Below are positions 10,390-19,879 of a stretch of DNA of 64,000 bases, one piece after another. The stretch covers positions 16,590,947 to 16,654,946 of the forward strand of contig NC_023759.2 in assembly GCF_000499845.2 (NCBI RefSeq). Direction: 5' to 3'. Origin of the DNA: Phaseolus vulgaris. Its lineage: Eukaryota > Streptophyta > Magnoliopsida > Fabales > Fabaceae. The notes beneath the pieces are model-generated. The model was not told the origin of the DNA, searched no databases, and saw only the letters and a list, made by a program, of their open reading frames with translations. The first letter of the stretch is position 1. Each line of letters begins with the position of its first letter. Made by a program: the position numbers and the translations under genes.

Positions 10390-11894
10390 TTAGTCTTCAG
10401 CAGGAACGACTTTTCCATCCACCACTTCATTGTTCAGCGACACCATGCTGAGATCCAGGTCGGGGAACAGGCAAGCAAATTATTCCCGCGCAGCTTCGAA
10501 TCCAGCAGCCAGAATTTGAGCGGAGTTCAGCTTGAGTTCTTCAATTTGCTTATGAAGTTCCTCAATCCGCTTCTTGAGGTCTTCAGTTTGCTCTTTTAGC
10601 TCTTTATTCTGTTGCTCCAGCTCTTCAACCTGTTTCTTGAGTTGTTCATTGGTCTCTTGAGCCTGGAGAAGGTCTTCAGTAACCTTTTTGGATTCCGCTT
10701 GCGCTTAGGCCAGTTCAGCAACTGCCTTTCCTTTCTCTTCGTTGGCTTTGGCAAGATCAGCTATGGCGTCGTCCCTCGCCTTTTCCACCTGCCCAAGGAG
10801 GGTCTCTCGGTCGGCTGACCTTTTCTCTAGTTTTTGCACCTTGACGGCGTCGGCCTTCATGAGAGCTTCCAGGTCAACCACCCTGACGCGAAGGGGCACA
10901 ATCTTGCTCTCCAGTTCGACCTTCTCTTGAGCAAGTTGATGCACATTGTGGCGAAGGTCAGCGACCTCCTTGCGCGCCAGCCTGAGCTCGGTGTTCATGG
11001 CATCCTCCACTCGGGAGTGTTCGATTTCTGCGAGCGTCAGGCTGAAAGACAACTTCTCCGCCTCGACCCTCATGGTGCTGTTTTCGGTTTTGAGGTTGAA
11101 GAGGTCGTCTTGGAGCCTCCTGGTTGAGCTCTCCACAGCTCTGGTTATGATCGCCGGGATATCTTTTGCTATGGTCTTCAGCTTAGCAGATAGAGGCTCC
11201 CACATCCTAGTGACCTCCAAAGGGAGGTTTGCTGCTTGGAGAGGCGCCAGGCGAGCCTGTTGTTGGTTCTCGTCGCCACTTTCCTTAGCGGGTTCTTCAG
11301 TAGGTGCTTCTTGGCGTGGCGACGGAATCGGGGATTCGGTGATCAGAATCGGAGAGGTATGAGCAACCTCATCCCCGATTGGAGCATCTTCTGCAGCTGA
11401 GGCGTTTGAAGGGGGACCCCCTCCAGCTGACACATATGGTGTAGAGGCGCTTGGGGGGTCCTCCATGAAGTTTGGCTCTTGGGCCTCAACTGCAGGTGGC
11501 GCAGTGGCCAGTGGGACTGCTTGGACTGGTGAGGCAGGAGCCTGTGGGGGTGGCGATGATGGAGGAGGAGCAGGCGTCGATGGAGGTGTTGAGGTTGGAA
11601 GAGGGGGTGGAGCGGGCGGTGAAGAAGGTGCCACCCTCTTCCTCTTTGAGACCAAACCGTCTTCGGTGGCCTCGTCATCTTCTTCCTCTTCCTCGTGGAT
11701 CACCTGAGGGGCTTTCCTTTTAGGTCTCTTGAGGACCAATTTCTTGCGTTGGGCAGGTTCCTTGGGTGGTGATCGCCCTTGGACGATGGCTGTCTCCACC
11801 ACCGAGTTGGGCACCGTTTGAGAACCCGTCGCCAACCCGTGGTTTCGGGCGAGCGCCTTCAGTTCAGCGAGCATGCCTTTGCCTAACATGTTAT
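10390..11894 (-). pseudogene. A1 antisense gene, exon 2 (coiled-coil), two stops
   Basis: Starts after the acceptor ATGCAG at 11900-11895 and shares its start (DNMLGKGMLAELKAL) and end (LSMVSL, then VVPAED) with the A3 copy. In order: basic segment KKLVLKRPKRKAP, an acidic run, a long Pro/Ser-rich stretch, then a heptad-rich Leu/Glu/Lys/Gln coiled coil of over 200 residues. Stops at 10707-10705 and 10482-10480 read TAA where sister copies have a Gln codon. No transmembrane or signal segment is visible. No function is known to me. Confidence 0.75.
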
Positions 11895-12074
11895 CTGCAT
11901 GGAACGAAAATGCATGGGTTAACTCAAGGAAAAAATAAGTGCATAAGGTAGTACACAGCAAAGCAGATGATATGTGCAGGAAAGATAAAACCAAAGTCTT
12001 GCGCATAACGCACAAGACGCCCAGAAACAGCTAAACAGAAGCAGTATTAAAACAACAGTCTTTAATGTTCTAAC
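11895..12074 (-). other. Intron of the A1 antisense gene (180 bp)
   Basis: Donor AATAG|GTTAGA at 12075/12074 and acceptor TATGCAG|AT type at 11895/11894. A2 (179 bp) and A3 (178 bp) have the same sites. Splicing joins the exons in frame in phase 1; without it exon 1 ends two codons past the donor. Confidence 0.75.
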
Positions 12075-13017
12075 CTATTCGAATTTCTAGCTGGTCTTCG
12101 TAGAATTCGAAGCAGATCAAGGTGGTGGTAAGGAAAGTAATGTTGGCGTCCGCCACCCTTTTCCAGAAGAGACAGAGATCTCTGTCCAATGCTCCCATGC
12201 TGTCAGGACTTCTGGGTCTCCTGAAGCAGCTCTTGGACTCTTTCTTCCCCTTGTCCACCCAGTACAAAGGGAAGCCGTCGAGAAGGGAGGCGTCCTTGTC
12301 ATTAGCGCGCACTTGGACGAACTTCCCCTTCCAGTCCTTGTAGGATTGCTGGAAGATAGCAAAGATGGACCTCCCAACAATCACGTTCAAGCTAACCCAC
12401 AGGCGGTCTCCTGGGTGCTTGGCTTTGAAGAGAAATAGGAATACATCCACTGATGCGGGCAACCCCAGGTGGTCGCACATCACTTGAAAAGCTCGAACAA
12501 ACGCCCAGCTGTTAGGGTGAAGCTGGGCGGCGGCAATGTTGAGCTCGGTAAGGAGTTCCCTCTCGAATCGGGTGAAAGGGAACTTGAGCTTCACCTTCTT
12601 GAATAAGGTCGTGTAGACGAAGCAGAAGGGCCCGTCGGCGCTCACCTTGTCATCGGCACAAACAGGCAGATCGGGGGGGCAAGGCAGCACCATCATCTTT
12701 TCGTCGTGCTCCTTATGAAATGATTGATGAGGCTCATCCCCCTTAGTCAGCCGCAAAACTGCTCCCGCAGTGTTCACAGAGGATGTCTCCCTCAGAAGGG
12801 TCGAGTTGGCCCAGGCATACAAGGTTTTGAAGTCTGGCAAGGGAACGGGGGCTCCTCCGGCGATAGGTGGAGTCGCCTGAGCCGGGGTAGGACGGGAAGA
12901 CGCAGGCCTCTCAGCCTGGGAAGATGAAGCGCCACGAACTCGTGGTAGATCGTGTGCTTGAGAAGGGGGGTTTCTTGATGAAGGAGGAGGATTCGGGGTG
13001 ATCTTTGTGCGAGTCAT
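12075..13017 (-). CDS. A1 antisense gene, exon 1 (Transposase_28-like)
   Basis: 943 nt, open, starting ATG at 13017 (MTRTKITPNPPPSSRNPPSQ). A low-complexity Ser/Pro N-terminus is followed by a globular part with FTRFERELLTELNIA, then SWAFVRAF, SVDVFLFLF, DWKGKFVQV and GFPLYWVDKGK. The W-K-x-x-F-V ... GFP-x-x-W run resembles the plant 'putative gypsy type transposon' domain (PF04195); this is recognition by eye, not a search. Exon length and frame are identical in all three family A copies. The gene lies antisense to gag-pol, near the 3' LTR. Confidence 0.75.
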
Positions 13018-13616
13018 GGTTGCAGCTGCAAAGGAAGAAGAAAAGGAAAAATGATCAGGGGTTACAGAGGCTGACTCGATCATAGAAGGAAGGTGAAAAA
13101 CGAACGAATATAGGTTCGTTGCGACGATTGACGAAGCCCTAAGTTACGCAGAAGGAGAAATGGAAAAGCAACCCACAGCGTATGCACCAGGCAGTTACAG
13201 GATGATGCGAATCGGTTAAAATGCAAGGAAAACCAGCAGAAGAAGGAAAGTAGGTACCTTTTGATGATCAGGAAGACGATGAAGGTTGATGATGATACAG
13301 AATGCTGGAGAGCGCTGAGAGTTTTCGCAGAAGAAAGTTAGAGCGTTCGTGAATGCGAAGGAGAGTGATGGAACAGTGTTGAGTGAAAATGGGTTTAAGG
13401 GTTTTTTCGAAATGGGTTTAGGAAGCGCAAACGGCAACTGAAGAGAGCCGTTGATGAAGCCACGTGTCGAGCGATGAGTAAGGGGTTTGGTGGAGCGTCA
13501 GAAAAGCAGAAGGTACAACCGTTTGGAATTCTGCGTCAGTGCCACGTAGACCGGTGTTGACGTGACTCTTTCAGTCTTTTCGCTAGACAAGTCTTCGCTT
13601 AAGACTGGGGGGCTTG
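13018..13616 (-). other. Antisense-gene leader with intron; polypurine tract of A1
   Basis: On the minus strand a probable leader intron runs 13257-13026: donor AAAAG|GTACCT, acceptor CCTTTGCAG, 8 bp before the ATG. The same sites occur in A2 and A3. G-box-like CCACGTGTCG at 13460 and CCACGTAGACC near 13541 lie upstream and could belong to its promoter. On the plus strand AAGACTGGGGGG at 13601-13612 is the element's polypurine tract. Confidence 0.6.
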
Positions 13617-14413
13617 TGTACCGCCCTGGTAGTCGGGAGTGATGACGTGGCATCCTGCTACAGTATAGGCGTGTTGGCAAGGCGCCAGGCTGGCAGAAGG
13701 GAAGGAGGTCGGGGGGCTCGTGAAGCCGCCAGTTATTAAGTTGGCGTGTTCCGATCTCCAGCATATCAGAATAGGCGATCACCGGGTTAAAGATGAAGTC
13801 GCCAGATGTGAACTCAGGCGACCAAGCGGTTGGAGATCGCCAGAGAAAGCACATCGCCGAAGATGAAGGAGAAGCAAATTATGAAGGCGGCCGGCGAGAC
13901 CACAGGGAAGGTGTATGAGGACACCCTAACTCGCCAACTCCAGTAGAGATCGCACTCCCAAGTTAGCTATGCACTGGGCAGTACCATGCATAAGTAACTT
14001 AGCCAAAATGAGAGTAGAAGCAGCGCCAAGTCAAGGAGGCTCCAGATGATGGCACGTGTACGACTGGATGCGAGCCACGTGTCCAGGTCTGTAACTGCCA
14101 GGAGAGAGAAAACAACCAGGTATATAAGAGTTCTCAACAAACTTTCTGAGGTACGCACGTTCAGTTTATACTCTTTACGCTTGCGAGTTATAGAGCTGAC
14201 TGTGAGAGAGGATTTGCACGGTTCTTGTTCTCTTAGTATTTGGTGATTCGGTCACTGACTTGGGCGTTGGAGTGCGATCGGCCGCAGCGGCGCCGCTTTG
14301 TTTCTTTGCAGGTTCTTGAGGTGGATCTCGAAGAGGAACGGAGGTGTGAAGCGGTGCGCACGTCGATCCTTTGACGAGGCAGTTTCCAGCGTTCCGGTCA
14401 ACAGGCAGGATCA
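13617..14413 (+). repeat. A1 3' LTR (797 bp)
   Basis: Same ends and length as 2059-2855, with one substitution seen. TATA box at 14121. Followed by TSD TTATG at 14414-14418. Confidence 0.97.
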
Positions 14414-14452
14414 TTATGCAATACCAGACAAAGATATACAAGAACCAATAAT

Positions 14453-14465
14453 TCTCCCCCTATTT
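14453..14465 (-). promoter_or_regulatory. Second (internal) polypurine tract of the copia element
   Basis: Minus strand AAATAGGGGGAGA, identical to 1818-1830, about 280 bp upstream of the 3' LTR once A1 is ignored. Multiple polypurine tracts are a known Sirevirus trait. Confidence 0.7.
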
Positions 14466-14504
14466 GTCTTCACAAATAGACTTTAACATGTATCATAAAC
14501 AGAT

Positions 14505-17500
14505 TTAAGAGAGATTATTAAGATCAAGAATACCTAACTCATTTCTTAAGAAGAAAAACCTTTCTTTTGGTAAAGGTTTTGTGAAGATGTCAACTAGCTG
14601 CAGTTTGGTCTCCACAAACTTCACTTCACAGTTTCCATTTTGCACATGATCTTTGATGAAATGATGTCTTATTTCAATATGTTTGGTCCTTGAGTGCTGA
14701 ATCTGATTTTTGGTTTGATTTATTGCACTTGTGTTATCACACATCAAGGGAACCTTGTTGATTTGTAAACAAAAATCTGCAAGTTGTTGCTTGAGCCATA
14801 GAATCTGTGCACAGCAACTACCAGCAGCTATATATTCAGCTTCAGCAGTAGAAAGAGCAACACATGCTTGCTTCTTACTATGCCAAGAGATTAGGCTTGA
14901 GCCAAGAAGGTGACAAGTGTCACTTGTGCTTTTTCTATCTAGCTTGCAACCTGCAAAGTCAGAATCTGAATAACCAATTAAATGTATTGGAGAGTGCGAA
15001 AGATACCATAGTCCTACAGATGATGTTCCTTTGAGATATTTCAGAATTCTTTTTGCAGGTTTGAAGTGTGACTCTTTAGGATTTGCTTGATATCTTGCAC
15101 ATAAACACACCACAAACATGATGTCCGACCTACTAGCTGTTAGATAAAGCAAAGATCCAATCAAACCTCTGTATTTTGTTTGATCTATACTCTTTCCAGC
15201 AGCATCCGCATCCATGTAGCAGCTTGATGGCATTGGAGTGCTTGCTTCTTTGCAATTCTCCATTTCAAACTTCTTGAGAATCTCTATGCAATACTTTGAT
15301 TGACTTAAGAAAATTCCATCCTTTGTTTGTTTAACCTGCAATCCAAGAAAGAAAGATAGTTCTCCCATCATAGACATTTCAAACTCACCTTTCATTGCAG
15401 CCACAAATTCTTCACACAATCTATCTTGTGTAGCACCAAAGATGATGTCATCAACATAGATTTGCACAAGAATTATTTCTGCATTTGACTTCTTGATGAA
15501 GAGAGTATTGTCTACCATTCCTCTTTCATAACCATGAGATAGCAGAAATTTGCTAAGCCTCTCATACCACTGCCTTGGAGCTTGTTTTAGTCCATACAAA
15601 GCTTTCTTCAACTTGAAGACATGGTTAGGATACTTATGATCTTTAAAACCCGGTGGTTGATCTACATAGACTTCCTCATTGATGTAGCCATTCAAGAAGG
15701 CACTCTTTACATCCATTTGGAAGAGTTTAAAACCACTCATACAAGCAAAGGCCAGCAGCAGCCTCACATCCTCAAATCTAGCCACAGGAGCAAAGGTTTC
15801 ACCATAGTCTATGCCCTCTTCTTGATTGTAGCCTTTGGCAACTAGCCTTGCTTTGTTCCTTGTGATCACTCCATCCTCATCTAGCTTGTTCCTGAAAACC
15901 CATTTCGAACCAATAATATTCATTTCATTAGTTTTAGGGACAAGAAACCATACCTTATTCCTTTCAAACTGATTTAGCTCTTCATGCATAGCTTCAACCC
16001 ACTTCTCATCCTTGAGAGCTTCCTCAATTGACTTTGGTTCAATTTGAGAGACAAAAGTTGTGTGCCTGCAGTAGTTTGAGATAGAGCTACGTGTGGAGAC
16101 ACCTTCCTTTATCTGCCCTATGATGTTATCCACTGACAGATCTCTAGGAATCCTCCACTCTTTGGGCAGCTCACTCTGTTGCAGAATTTCAATCGGTTGT
16201 TTCTGCGAATCAACCGGTTGTTTTTCTGCACATATTTCCAGCTTCTCCAAACTGATGCTTTGTTCATCTTCCTCAGCACTGATCTTTGGGATTTGACTGA
16301 TTCTGCGATCTACCTCATCAAAGACAACATGAACAGATTCTTCTACAGTCATCAACCTTTTGTTGTATACTCTATATGCAAGGCTTGTGAGTGAATAACC
16401 AATGAAAATACCAAGGTCAGCTTTTTCATCAAACTTTCCCAAGCTTTCCTTTCCATTGTTGAGAACAAAACAGCTACAGCCAAAGACTTTAAGGTGACTC
16501 ATGTTGGGCTTCCTTCCATTGAAAAGTTCATATGGAGTTTTCTTCAAAATGGGCCTTATAAGTACCCTATTCATCACATAACAAGAGGTACTCACTGCAT
16601 TTGCCCAAAAATACCTAGGAAGTGATGATTCACTAAGCATTGTTCTTGCAAGCTCTTCAAGAGACATGTTCTTCCTCTCTACAACTCCATTTTGCTGTGG
16701 TGTTCTCGGTGTAGAGAAATTGTGCAGAATCCCCAACTTCTCACAGAACTTGACAAACTTCTCATTCTGAAATTCTCCTCCATGGTCACTCCTTATAGAA
16801 CCTATGTTGATGTTCTTTGTGTTTTGTAGTCTTCTTGCTAGTTTTTTGAATGCAGCAAAGGCATCACTCTTTGATTCCAAGAACAAGGTCCAAGTGTACC
16901 TAGAGAAATCATCAACAATAACAAGAGCATAATAATTTCCACCAAGACTCATGGTTCTAGAGGGTCCAAAGAGATCCATGTGAAGGAGTTCAAGAGGTCT
17001 CAATGAAGAAACAACATTTTTGGTTTTAAAAGAACTTTTCACTTGTTTCACTTTTTGGCATGCTTCACAAATGTGATCCCTATCAAACTTGAGTTTTGGC
17101 AGCCCAATCACAAGATCCTTTGATATTAGCTTGTTCAAATGATTCATGTGAATGTGAGCAATTCTTCTATGCCAAAACCAAGATTCATCTTGCTTGGATA
17201 GAAGACATCCAATTGAACATGGTGAAGAGATATCTAGAAGATACACATTATTAACTCTCTTACCTACCAACATTACCTCTTTAGTGTTGGGTAGACAGAT
17301 TTCACATGTGTTTGTCTTGAACATCACTTGATACCCCTTGTCACAGAGTTGGCTAATGCTCAGCAGATTATGCTTTAGGCCTTCAACAAAGAGCACATCA
17401 TGAATCACCAAGATGCTCTCATCTCCTATGGATCCTCTCCCAAGAATTCTTCCTTTGTTGTTATCTCCATAGGTGACATGACCCTCTTGCTTAAAGGATA

Positions 17501-17582
17501 TTCTCAGGAACTTTGATTTATCCCCTGTCATATGCTTGGAGCATCCACTGTCCAAGTACCACAATTGCTTGCTTTCCTCCAA
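14505..17582 (-). CDS. Copia pol: protease, integrase, RT, RNase H
   Basis: About 1025 codons open without a break. In order: aspartic protease LWYLDSGCSKHMTGD near the start; GAG-pre-integrase with H-H-C-C (WHRRIAHIH, then CEACQ) around 135-185; integrase core with LHMDLFGPS, SDHGGEF and PQQNGVVERKN around 200-310; RT with RNKARLVAKGYNQEEG, DVKSAFLNG and the catalytic IYVDDIIFG; RNase H with YSDSDFAGC, then STAEAEYIA. Upstream the frame is continuous with gag apart from two in-frame stops (17606-17604 and 17591-17589). No ATG starts the frame, so expression probably relied on readthrough, or the stops are decay. Otherwise it looks intact. Confidence 0.93.
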   Translation of the reverse strand: MEESKQLWYLDSGCSKHMTGDKSKFLRISFKQEGHVTYGDNNKGRILGRGSIGDESILVIHDVLFVEGLKHNLLSISQLCDKGYQVMFKTNTCEICLPNTKEVMLVGKRVNNVYLLDISSPCSIGCLLSKQDESWFWHRRIAHIHMNHLNKLISKDLVIGLPKLKFDRDHICEACQKVKQVKSSFKTKNVVSSLRPLELLHMDLFGPSRTMSLGGNYYALVIVDDFSRYTWTLFLESKSDAFAAFKKLARRLQNTKNINIGSIRSDHGGEFQNEKFVKFCEKLGILHNFSTPRTPQQNGVVERKNMSLEELARTMLSESSLPRYFWANAVSTSCYVMNRVLIRPILKKTPYELFNGRKPNMSHLKVFGCSCFVLNNGKESLGKFDEKADLGIFIGYSLTSLAYRVYNKRLMTVEESVHVVFDEVDRRISQIPKISAEEDEQSISLEKLEICAEKQPVDSQKQPIEILQQSELPKEWRIPRDLSVDNIIGQIKEGVSTRSSISNYCRHTTFVSQIEPKSIEEALKDEKWVEAMHEELNQFERNKVWFLVPKTNEMNIIGSKWVFRNKLDEDGVITRNKARLVAKGYNQEEGIDYGETFAPVARFEDVRLLLAFACMSGFKLFQMDVKSAFLNGYINEEVYVDQPPGFKDHKYPNHVFKLKKALYGLKQAPRQWYERLSKFLLSHGYERGMVDNTLFIKKSNAEIILVQIYVDDIIFGATQDRLCEEFVAAMKGEFEMSMMGELSFFLGLQVKQTKDGIFLSQSKYCIEILKKFEMENCKEASTPMPSSCYMDADAAGKSIDQTKYRGLIGSLLYLTASRSDIMFVVCLCARYQANPKESHFKPAKRILKYLKGTSSVGLWYLSHSPIHLIGYSDSDFAGCKLDRKSTSDTCHLLGSSLISWHSKKQACVALSTAEAEYIAAGSCCAQILWLKQQLADFCLQINKVPLMCDNTSAINQTKNQIQHSRTKHIEIRHHFIKDHVQNGNCEVKFVETKLQLVDIFTKPLPKERFFFLRNELGILDLNNLS

Positions 17583-17603
17583 GATTTCCTACAAAAGAGA
17601 TTT

Positions 17604-18695
17604 TCAAGTACAAAGGTTTGGTCCCCTTATGAATGTGGGTCCATCTGGTTTATTCTCATCAATAAAAGCTTTATTTCCCTTGGGAATCCACTTCATAAGC
17701 CCTTTGGGAACAACATGTTTTCTTATTTTACAGAATCGCACAGAATGGCCTCTTTTCATGCAATAGAAGCATGTAACAATCGGTTGTTTCGATGGTCCAA
17801 TCGATTGTTTTTCTGGCATTTTGGAAAATGATTTTGAAAATCTATCTTGTTTGTTTTGTGGATTAAAACCCAATCCAGATTTTCCAAAAACACAATTTTG
17901 AGATGCTAGCACACTCTCAAAGTTTGATTGGCCTTTAGAAAGCTTATCCACTGTTTTAACAAGATAGTGGACCATCTTTTCAAGATTTTCGCAATTTTCA
18001 CAAACTAGAGTATCACACTTGCAAGAGGAGTTTTTGTAAATAATTTCCAAATTTTCAAAATCCATTTTTGAATTTTCTAAATCCTCTTCCAGTGTCTTTA
18101 CTCTGTTTTCAAGCCAGCTATTCTTTTCTTTCAACCGATTGTTCAAGAGAGCCAATCGGTTGGCTTCTTCATGCATTTCTTGAAAGGCTTGAAGCAATTG
18201 ACCATAATTTTCAGAGTTTGAAGAATTTGATGAACTTACACTACATGAGTCATCCTCCCTTCTGGTCATTAAGCAAAGATTGAGGCTTTTCTTATTTTTC
18301 CTTCTCTTCCTTCTTGCTTGACTCTTTGTCATTGCTTCCTTTGGTTCATGAGCAGCCTTGAGTGTCTCCCACATTTCCATAGCAGTTTTGCACTTTGATA
18401 TCCTGAAAAATTCATTAGTATCTAGTGCAGAAGCTATAATGTTTTTAGCAAACCTATCAAGCTGAGCCATCTTACATTCATCATTTGTCCATTTGGACAA
18501 ATGTTTTGCAATGAAAGAATTATCCTTTTTGAACTTTGGAATGTAAGGGCCATTCTCAATTGAGTCCCAAATTCTTTGATCAATAGATTCAATAAAGATT
18601 TTCATTCTTGCTTCCCAAAACTTATAATTCAATCCACAGAATAAAGGCGGTTTGTAGATTGAAACACCCTCCTCAAAAGATAGTTTTCCAGCCAT
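17604..18695 (-). CDS. Copia gag
   Basis: 363 codons from ATG at 18695 (MAGKLSFEEGVSIYKPP), 60 bp from the 5' LTR, just past the primer site. The N-terminal half is a UBN2-type copia gag domain (KFWEARMKIFIESID, then AMEMWETLKAAHE). The middle is a coiled coil with NNRLKEKNSWLENRVKTLEED. Near residue 320 is the zinc knuckle CFYCMKRGHSVRFC (C-X2-C-X4-H-X4-C). It ends in TGA in the same frame as pol. Gag assembles the particle and packages RNA. Confidence 0.92.
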   Translation of the reverse strand: MAGKLSFEEGVSIYKPPLFCGLNYKFWEARMKIFIESIDQRIWDSIENGPYIPKFKKDNSFIAKHLSKWTNDECKMAQLDRFAKNIIASALDTNEFFRISKCKTAMEMWETLKAAHEPKEAMTKSQARRKRRKNKKSLNLCLMTRREDDSCSVSSSNSSNSENYGQLLQAFQEMHEEANRLALLNNRLKEKNSWLENRVKTLEEDLENSKMDFENLEIIYKNSSCKCDTLVCENCENLEKMVHYLVKTVDKLSKGQSNFESVLASQNCVFGKSGLGFNPQNKQDRFSKSFSKMPEKQSIGPSKQPIVTCFYCMKRGHSVRFCKIRKHVVPKGLMKWIPKGNKAFIDENKPDGPTFIRGPNLCT

Positions 18696-18736
18696 AGAGA
18701 AAAAAATTTAGATCAACTTGAATAACTTTCAAGAAC

Positions 18737-18754
18737 CAAGCTCTTGATGCCAAT
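18737..18754 (-). promoter_or_regulatory. Copia primer-binding site (tRNA-Met type)
   Basis: Directly after the 5' LTR the minus strand reads ATTGGCATCAAGAGCTTGG, a variant of the initiator-Met site TGGTATCAGAGC. Confidence 0.7.
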
Positions 18755-19875
18755 TGTTAGAATATATGGCCTTAAACGGGAGGGGGGGTGAATTGTTTAA
18801 GAAAGATTTTAGTAAACTTTTAAGCTTAGAATGAAAATTCTTCAAAAGAACCTTGATTAAGAATTCAGTTTTTTTTTCAAATCAAAACAGCAAAAGCACA
18901 AAGCTGGAAAAACAATAGGTTGTTTTAGCGAAACAATCGGTTGTTTATACCAGTTTCAAAATATCAAAACTGAATTTAAAGAGTTAGAGATAGAGAGATT
19001 GTACACAGTTGTTTATACTGGTTCACTCCAAACTTGAGCTACATCCAGTCTTCTCAGAAACCTTGAGGATATCCACTAAGCAATCACCACTTGATCACTT
19101 ACACCACAACCAAGAGAATGATCTTGAAACACCTCAAGAAACACACTCTCCTTGGCCAACACTAAGATTGCTGATCTTGAACACCTCAAGAACACACAGC
19201 CAATCTCAGCAAACACAGAAACGAATTGTTCAACAGATTACAAAGATTACACTTGTTACAGATGAATATCTGAAATCAATACAAGTAGAATCCTATTCCA
19301 ACACCTTGATCAATCACAAAAACTCTTAAGCAATCTCAACACTTTGAAAACTCTTCTTAGAAAAACTTTGTCAAAAGATTCTTAATTCTTAAAACTGTTT
19401 TTCTGAATATTTTCAAAGATATAGTTTGTTATCAAATCTTAACAAACTCTTAAATTGCATTAAAAGATTGGTCAAAGCATTTAATGACTGGAGCGTATAC
19501 AGTTAAAGCATTTAAAGCTCAGTCAAAGAAAACAGTTTTTCTCTTATGGTCCCAAAACAAACAATCGGTTGTTTCCTCGAATCAATCGGTTGTTTTGGTA
19601 CTTAACAGTTTCAACTATTTGAAAACAGTTTTCAATCTTTCTCAAAACACCTAAGTGTAAACAATCGGTTGTTTCGACTTAGTTTGAAAAACATTTTACT
19701 TTTATAAAGATTGAGATGCTAATTGCTTGAGATTTAATACAAGGGTGGATTACAACATATAAACTACCCCAGAACAAAGCTTAAACAAGCACAACAACAT
19801 CAAGCAAAGCAGAGGCTTCAACATCCTTCAAAGGATTTGGATTCTTCAAAACATTGAACATCACAAGGTTCAACA
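18755..19875 (-). repeat. Copia 5' LTR (1121 bp)
   Basis: Pairs with 675-1816 and carries the same palindromes. Roughly twenty substitutions and one ~21-bp indel separate the pair, so this insertion is clearly older than A1 within it. Confidence 0.95.
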
Positions 19876-19879
19876 GATG
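19875..19879. repeat. TSD AGATG, left of solo LTR
   Basis: AGATG; the identical copy is at 20673-20677. Its first base is the last base of the copia LTR, so the solo LTR landed exactly at the copia border. Confidence 0.85.

Larger units (their letters stand above)
2059..14413 (+). mobile_element. Ty3/gypsy Tat-lineage element A1 (12,355 bp)
   Basis: Complete structure: 797-bp LTRs at 2059-2855 and 13617-14413, perfect TSD TTATG, gag-pol 3234-8642 in sense, minisatellite array 8886-9790, and an antisense gene at 13017-10390. Lineage evidence is the second RNase H domain (see the A3 gag-pol entry) and the C-X2-H-X4-H-X4-C zinc knuckle, both typical of Tat elements. I see a single base difference between the LTRs (2494 A versus 14048-14052 G region), so insertion was very recent. 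Even so gag-pol has three nonsense codons and a 30-bp deletion, and the antisense gene has two stops. Confidence 0.95.
675..19875 (-). mobile_element. Ty1/copia element, Sirevirus-like, interrupted by A1
   Basis: The element reads right to left: 5' LTR 18755-19875, tRNA-Met-type primer site, gag 18695-17604, pol 17582-14505, polypurine tracts, 3' LTR 675-1816. Both LTRs begin TG and end CA, read TGTTGAACC at the 5' end, and are about 98% alike by eye. Sirevirus-like signs are the repeated AAATAGGGGGAGA polypurine tract, the 1.1-kb LTRs, and the RT/IN sequence style. No clear 5-bp target duplication flanks it: 670-674 reads GGTTA and 19876-19880 reads GATGT. It lies in the gag of element B, and A1 later inserted into its 3' untranslated region. 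Confidence 0.92.
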
